A DNA stretch of 64,000 nucleotides, taken from the NCBI GenBank assembly GCA_028023455.1, contig JAQFVV010006505.1:932001-996000 (forward strand), given 5' to 3'. Shown piece by piece: positions 58,957 through 64,000 of the stretch. This DNA comes from Epiperipatus broadwayi (taxonomy: Eukaryota; Onychophora; Udeonychophora; Euonychophora; Peripatidae). Numbering within the stretch: the first letter of the stretch is position 1; the number at the start of each line of letters is the position of its first letter. The position numbers and the translations under genes are program-made. The notes beneath the pieces were generated by a model. The model was not told where the DNA came from. It worked only from the letters and a program-made list of their open reading frames with translations, and did not search any database.

Positions 58957-59254
58957 AATAAAAATTTAATGGAAGTTAAATTAAAATAAAAGATATCCTT
59001 CATTTCCTTCTTTTTAAACTATGGTTAATATTCTTTTAAAGTTATTGGTGAAAAAAAATTTTAGTATTGACCACTGAGACAAACTTTTTCACTCAATTTT
59101 AAAGGATTGAAAAGTATAAGATTGAATTGCAATAAAAAGAGATTTGACCCCTTCCCACCTCATCCATTAACCTAAAAGAAAAAGAAAAGTATTTCTTTTT
59201 AAACACTTTAATAAAGCAATACTAGTATATTATAAATACTGAACTTTAAGATGT

Positions 59255-59505
59255 AATTAAAGGGGATTTGAACATAGACTTTTAAGCTTCCTTCACCTGT
59301 CCTTTTTATCTTATATAACCAATACACATGACCACACACATGTGGGGGATGATGATCCTGACCAACTGATGAGTGCTAGTTCAGCACAAAATATGTATAT
59401 TGGAGATTAGTTATCTTATTCACATATCATGTGTACTGATTATATAAGATGGAATGGATAGATATAAAGAGCTTGAATGTCTGAATTCAAATCCCCTTTT
59501 ATTTT
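59255..59505. mobile_element. Short palindromic hammerhead-family element, copy 8
   Basis: Inverted ends AAGGGGATTTGAAC and GTTCAAATCCCCTT. One ribozyme on the plus strand with CUGAUGA at 59366-59372 and perfect stem II GUGCUAGUUCAGCAC, but the following GAAA reads AAAA (59388-59391), which should abolish cleavage. Confidence 0.8.
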
Positions 59506-59737
59506 TAAAAACTTATAAAATAATCAAAACAATAGAAAATAACTAGGAGAAAAATGTTAGAGATTGTTTCTTTTAAAAATAAAGTTTAAGTTAATGAATA
59601 TAATAGGAAATGATGGCAAACACGTGAATTCTATTTGTTAAATTATAATTTAATTTTATTAATTGTTTTCAGATAAAACTCAAACTTTTGTATTTATTTA
59701 TTTCCGTTTTTAAATATATATACATGATCGTATAGTA

Positions 59738-59998
59738 CATTGTATTGAAAAAATTAAAAGACTGAAGTGGAGTTGGGCTGGACATATTGTTAGAAGAGAT
59801 GATAATAGATGGACAATTGAAATCTTAAGCTGGATTTCAAGAGATTGTAAAAGACCCAGAAAGAGACCACATGTAAGATGGATAGATGAAATAACTAAGT
59901 GTGCAGGGGTGATGTGGAGAAAGGAAGCTAAAGATAAGAGAAGATGGATTGAACTTGGAGAGACCTTCATCCTGCAGTGGATTGATAATGGTTGATGA
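59738..59998 (+). mobile_element. 5'-truncated LINE tail, copy 7
   Basis: Starts at ATTGAAAAAATTAAAAGACT, one of the best-kept C-terminal blocks (GHIVRRDDN, RKRPHVRWIDE, CAGVMWRKEAKD), and ends in GATGATGATGATG. ATAGTACA occurs on both sides, a probable 8-bp target duplication. Confidence 0.88.
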
Positions 59999-60009
59999 TG
60001 ATGATGATA

Positions 60010-60930
60010 GTACAGTATTAATATTCATGCGTAGAATAAGTGTATTTTTATATATAAAAGTAAATAAATATTGCAGTGACACACTAAAGTCTTGATTAAA
60101 TGTTATTTATAGTAATCATAAGGGATTTATCTCCCGTTGTTACTAATTCAATATATACTTGATTTTTCTGGAATCAATCACATGCGACGAATGAGAATTA
60201 CAAACTTTATTTATATTTTAATTTTATATACACAGAGACAACTATTGCATATAAAATGGGCCATTGTAAATATGATTTAACTAAAATTTTCCGCAATATT
60301 TTAGACTTTATTAAACCAGTCTTATTTTAAGTACTTTTTTTTTTTGACGCTACGATTTCTGGGAAATTTTAAAGTCAAAATCACATCACATGACCAACAC
60401 GTGGTTATAATTTTCTTTGTAAAGTTGTTTACATAAGCATATTCAAAAAGACCTAATATGTGATAAATACATTTCTATGTGCCTAAACATTTACATATTT
60501 TTAATTTGTAATCAAAAATTTTGTAATAGGTTGATATAATATGATCAATGAGACAAAATTACATTATAAATCCCTTTGAATAAATTGAATCATTAGATAT
60601 CATATATTCTATTAATTACCTACATTTTCCAAATTAACAAATTAGTTTATTTTGATAAAGATGTTTAAAAGTTTAATTTTTGCAAAGTCTCCAATAAGTT
60701 TTATTGAATGGTCATTAATTAAGGTTTATCTTTTTAATGACGCGCAATTATGTAATTCATATTGAGTAATTATATATTCTGAGCTTTTTAAAATAAAGAC
60801 ATTAAATTCCAAGTAAAGATATTATTGATCTATTTATGTGAAAAAATTTAGAAGTATATTATTCTAGTTAAAATTTTAATCGCAAATAGCTATGTATTGT
60901 TTATAGTTTATGTATAATTTATTACTTAAT
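60010..60930. other. A+T-rich DNA, nothing recognised
   Basis: No coding, repeat or hairpin signal supported. Confidence 0.5.
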
Positions 60931-60935
60931 AGAAA

Positions 60936-61485
60936 GGAAAACCAAGTCATATATCACATGACTTAATTAGCTTGTATTTGCAAATGTAGTATAATGAACA
61001 TGCTAATAGTTCTAAACAAGCTTTTTTCGATAAATGCCACAAGTGGAAGCATTCAAAATCTATATCTAGAATCATCCCTATCCCCAAACCGGTTTCAAGC
61101 TAATGGCTTTCATTAGTGAGATGCTAGGACATTCAGGCTTTGGCAATGCTATTTTGCTAAGGCTATTAATATATGGTGTATATGAATTTAGTTCAGTCCC
61201 ATATGGCTATTTAAGTTAGATAGCTGGATTTGAAGACATATAGATATCTGAAAATTTCAAATTTTCTACTTAATAGTTAAGTATTCAATAAATGCTGGTC
61301 TTGAGTTTGTGTTTAGATCTAGTGTCTGAATGTCCTAGTGCCTCACTGATAAGTGCCATTAACTTGAAACTGATTTGGGGATAGAGATAATTCTATATAG
61401 AAATTTTGAATACTTTCTCTTGTGACATTTATCGAAAAAGCTTGTTTAGAGCTATTAGTGTGCTCATTATATTAGATTTATTACT
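60936..61485. mobile_element. Family D palindromic element, complete copy
   Basis: Left arm (about 60980-61150) and right arm (about 61305-61480) are inverted copies: AACATGCTAATAGTTCTAAA against TTTAGAGCTATTAGTGTGC, and CCCCAAACCGGTTTCAAGC against its diverged complement. Each arm holds a hammerhead-like motif: minus strand CUAAUGA (complement of 61110-61116) with a good AAGC/GCUU stem II and GAAA; plus strand CUGAUAA at 61346-61352 with GAAA at 61366-61369. Each core has one inactivating change. No ORF. Confidence 0.78.
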
Positions 61486-61509
61486 TTTAAACTTTAATCC
61501 TTTGGAGGG

Positions 61510-62220
61510 TCCTTACGAGATGACTTGAAGCCACTTCAAGTCGCTTGAATTCCGTTATTTTTAATGCTACAGTAAAGATTTTGCGCTCTTTTTAAAGGTT
61601 AAAAAAAGTTCCGTAAGATGCTACCCTCTCTTGAATTATTTTACAAGTAAAAAATCAATAAAACTGACATCAAAGTCTAACAAAAGAAGTAGGCTGGATG
61701 TTCTTCATTTTGATTGGCTGTAACCATCAAGTTCCAAGAAAGCCGCTTGTCAAAGCCTTTTGTCAAAACGAAACTGCTAAGATTTCTTTTCTTTCATTTT
61801 GAAAGTGATAAACAAATGTTTTAGACCATTTTAGAAATATTTTTTGACATATTTTTGACATATTATAAATTATTTTGATAAAATAAGCTAAAAATAAAAT
61901 TATTTTAGAAAAATAGTTAAGACTTTAGCAAAAATTATTTACTTATCCACGCAATGTAAAATTGGGAAAAAAATCACTGATGTCATCAAAAATTTTTGGT
62001 TGGTCAGTAACATTTGTTTTATTTTTTCTGCTATCGAATATTTTTATAATTATAAATAAAAATTTATTTTTGAAAAAACTTTCGTTCACTTTCATAACCT
62101 GACAAAACAAATCTAAAGTGAATATAATATTAAAAGATGAATATATTTTGACAGTTGAGTTTGTGACTTGACCAATTAAAAGTTTAGACTTTACCTCACT
62201 TGGCCAATAAAATAATAGCA
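61510..62220 (+). repeat. Dispersed noncoding repeat (family F), copy 3
   Basis: Homologous to 15885-16520, from CCGTAAGATGCTACCCTCTC to CACTTGGCCAATAAAA. Preceded by GACTTGAAGCCACTTCAAG, a short palindrome also hinted at near 1090. Confidence 0.65.
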
Positions 62221-62224
62221 CTCC

Positions 62225-63190
62225 AAATGTTAAACTAAATCTCAGATTATAATTAAAGTAGCTATATTATTAAAGATCCAATGTGGAACATTTTAAAATT
62301 CTAAATAGAAAATACCAGACATCTTTAAAATGCAACATTGCAATTTCCATGTTTTAACAAGTACTAATTTATTCATTAATTAAAGTTACAACCTATAAAG
62401 TTAATGGTAACATTATTAAAGCAAAATATTTAAATATTTTTCATAAAATTAAAAAAATGACTTCAATTTAAATGTTTTTAATATATATATATATTATTAA
62501 TATGAAATATAGCCAAAGTAATAATCTTCTAATTTAAATGCATCGAGATATTTTAGTAACCCTGGAATATAAAAATTCTGCTGTAACAAACAAAAATCTA
62601 ACACTTTTATTCATTTCACAGTTATTTAAATGGGAAGTTAAAGAAACTCTTCACTAGTGAACATAAAACTTAATTTATGTTCCTCGTGTTAATGCTTATT
62701 TTGATGTCCATATAACATCTTAAAAATGAATAATACTGTTTAACTTTCATTTATTGCATCAAAACATTGATATTAGAGAGTGTTGCAATAAAATATCATA
62801 GCACATTTGAACTAGGGTTATCTTAATTATATTTCATATTATTTAGTGCTTTACATATCTTCTTAAAACACCAAAGATCCACTGGTTATATATTCAAACT
62901 GCCTTCTGTCACCATTGCTTGTATAGAGCACCATGATTCTAAGCATAAAGTTAAAGAAGAATGGCTTATAACTAATAACACCCATGCTGTAAACCAGAAG
63001 GAAGGATGCTTCCCTCCAAAAAATGAACTCTCTAACTCACTTTGCATAAATTTAAATATTCATCACAAACATTTTCCATTGTGCTCATTCAACTTACTGG
63101 TTATGATTATAAGATGATAAAACTTCTCGAAAGCATTCAGCCATTAATCCTATTATCTGTAATTAGCTTTATCAATACTTGCATTTTAGC
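62225..63190. other. A+T-rich DNA, nothing recognised
   Basis: A TA tract at about 62481-62494; no coding or repeat signal supported. Confidence 0.5.
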
Positions 63191-63194
63191 ACAT

Positions 63195-63590
63195 TTAGAC
63201 ATATTAAAATAATATTAGCATCAGCATGGGATTTGAGTTTTCATCATCAGATTTTCAATGATATGGATGGCTGAAAAGTTGGAGGTTGCAGTGGATTGAA
63301 ACCTGTCCATTAAAGTATGAAGATTTGCTATCTTAATATAAACTGAGCATTGATTATATATATGTGTGGGAGGGAGATGATAATCTGGACCAACTGATGA
63401 GTGCTGGTTTAGCATGAAATACATATATTGGTGATTATTAATCTTTTCTACATGTGTGTGGTCATGTGTATCAGTTGTATGAGATAGTGTGGATAGTTGA
63501 AGGGTACTTGAAAATCTGAGTTCAAATCCTCTATACTTACAATTAAGCTTCCAGGTTTGTGAAGAGTGCCTGGTTTTCAAATATTTACAT
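63195..63590 (+). repeat. Hammerhead-family element, copy 9 (one arm)
   Basis: From AGCATCAGCATGGGATTTGA through the ribozyme to the B-box-like GAGTTCAAATCC and a CCAGG/CCTGG hairpin shared with 33000-33045. The opposite arm is not adjacent; another inverted arm begins at 63910. Confidence 0.85.
63381..63437 (+). ncRNA. Type I hammerhead ribozyme, best stem I
   Basis: UAAUC-(UGG)-ACCAA at 63381-63393, CUGAUGA at 63394-63400, stem II GUGCUGGUUUAGCAU at 63401-63415 (closing pair G-U), GAAA at 63416-63419, minimal stem III AUA/UAU with a CA loop, then AUA with cleavage expected after A at 63427. The return strand UUGGUGAUUA at 63428-63437 forms ten Watson-Crick pairs with ACCAA and UAAUC, leaving a three-base bulge that could make the loop-loop contact seen in natural hammerheads. 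Confidence 0.87.
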
Positions 63591-63909
63591 ATTAAAATAA
63601 GAAATTAAATTCAAACCAATTTGAACAAGGCTGCATGGACATTTCTGTTGACTTAAATTTAAAGATCACATTTTCTGGTTAAAATTTGTTAAGACATTCA
63701 TATAATAATTTGGGAATGAATAAAAAGGTTTTATTTCTGTCCACTGCATCAGAACATTGACACTGGAGGGTGGTTCATTTAAATAACACACTTTATGTTT
63801 AAGTTAGAAGAATATTTCTCTGAATATTTGATACTGTTTAATTTACCTTACATATTATATACCTGTATCAATATATGTAATATATAGGGTATATGAGCAT
63901 AAACTTCCA

Positions 63910-64000
63910 CATAACCCACCACTCTCCACTCTATCTTATAACACTGATACACTTGAACACATATATGTTGAAAAGATAAATAATCACCAATATCTGTATA
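63910..64000 (-). repeat. Hammerhead-family element, copy 10 (arm running out of the window)
   Basis: CTCCACTCTATCTTATAACA, then GATACACTTGAACACATATA and AAAAGATAAATAATCACCAA match the minus-strand outer arm. The sequence stops within the stem I return strand, so the ribozyme core would lie just beyond 64000. Confidence 0.75.

Overview
This is an A+T-rich (clearly well over two-thirds by eye) eukaryotic, almost certainly metazoan, stretch made of transposable-element relics. I recognise no host protein-coding exon, rRNA or intact tRNA gene. The mix of elements (Ty3/gypsy, APE-type non-LTR LINEs of the RTE/CFDP2-like kind, Penelope-like elements with a GIY-YIG-type endonuclease, tRNA-like repeats, hammerhead ribozymes, pogo/Tigger-like ends) points to an invertebrate; I cannot name the phylum.

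Layout. 0-2.3 kb: DNA-transposon relic, Penelope-derived repeat, LINE tail. 2.3-10.6 kb: one complete but dead Ty3/gypsy element with two ~1.84-kb LTRs and a TATAA target duplication. 11.4-14 kb: inverted Penelope 3' repeats and a 1.4-kb palindrome. 14-24 kb: mostly featureless A+T-rich DNA with hairpins, a tRNA-like SINE and a Penelope endonuclease fragment. 24.2-25.5 kb: three-tier minisatellite. 26.6-29.1 kb: a Penelope reverse transcriptase split by a LINE that inserted with a 5' inversion. 32.3-33 kb: a palindrome with a hammerhead ribozyme on each strand. 36.5-40.7 kb: palindromes and a nearly full-length LINE. 41-64 kb: scattered LINE tails, more ribozyme palindromes, another LINE C-terminus, a pogo-like relic, a G+C-rich island and further hairpins.

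The most interesting signal is a family of inverted-repeat elements (about ten copies or part copies, 13.3-64 kb) in which each arm carries a type I hammerhead ribozyme. At 32836-32892(+), 32355-32415(-), 48778-48838(-) and 63381-63437(+) the conserved core (CUGAUGA, stem II, GAAA, NUH site) is intact, and in the two plus-strand copies stem I pairs over ten base pairs. A second palindromic family (37.3, 50.2 and 61.2 kb) carries a diverged hammerhead-like motif, and a third repeat (17.3, 54.3 kb) a weaker one. Hammerheads are established in Penelope-like elements and in the small non-autonomous retrozymes; Penelope protein fragments are present here, so they are the likely mobilising partner. 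A Penelope 3' region in this window also contains a tRNA-like module with A and B boxes just after the endonuclease stop codon, which I do not recognise from described Penelope elements.
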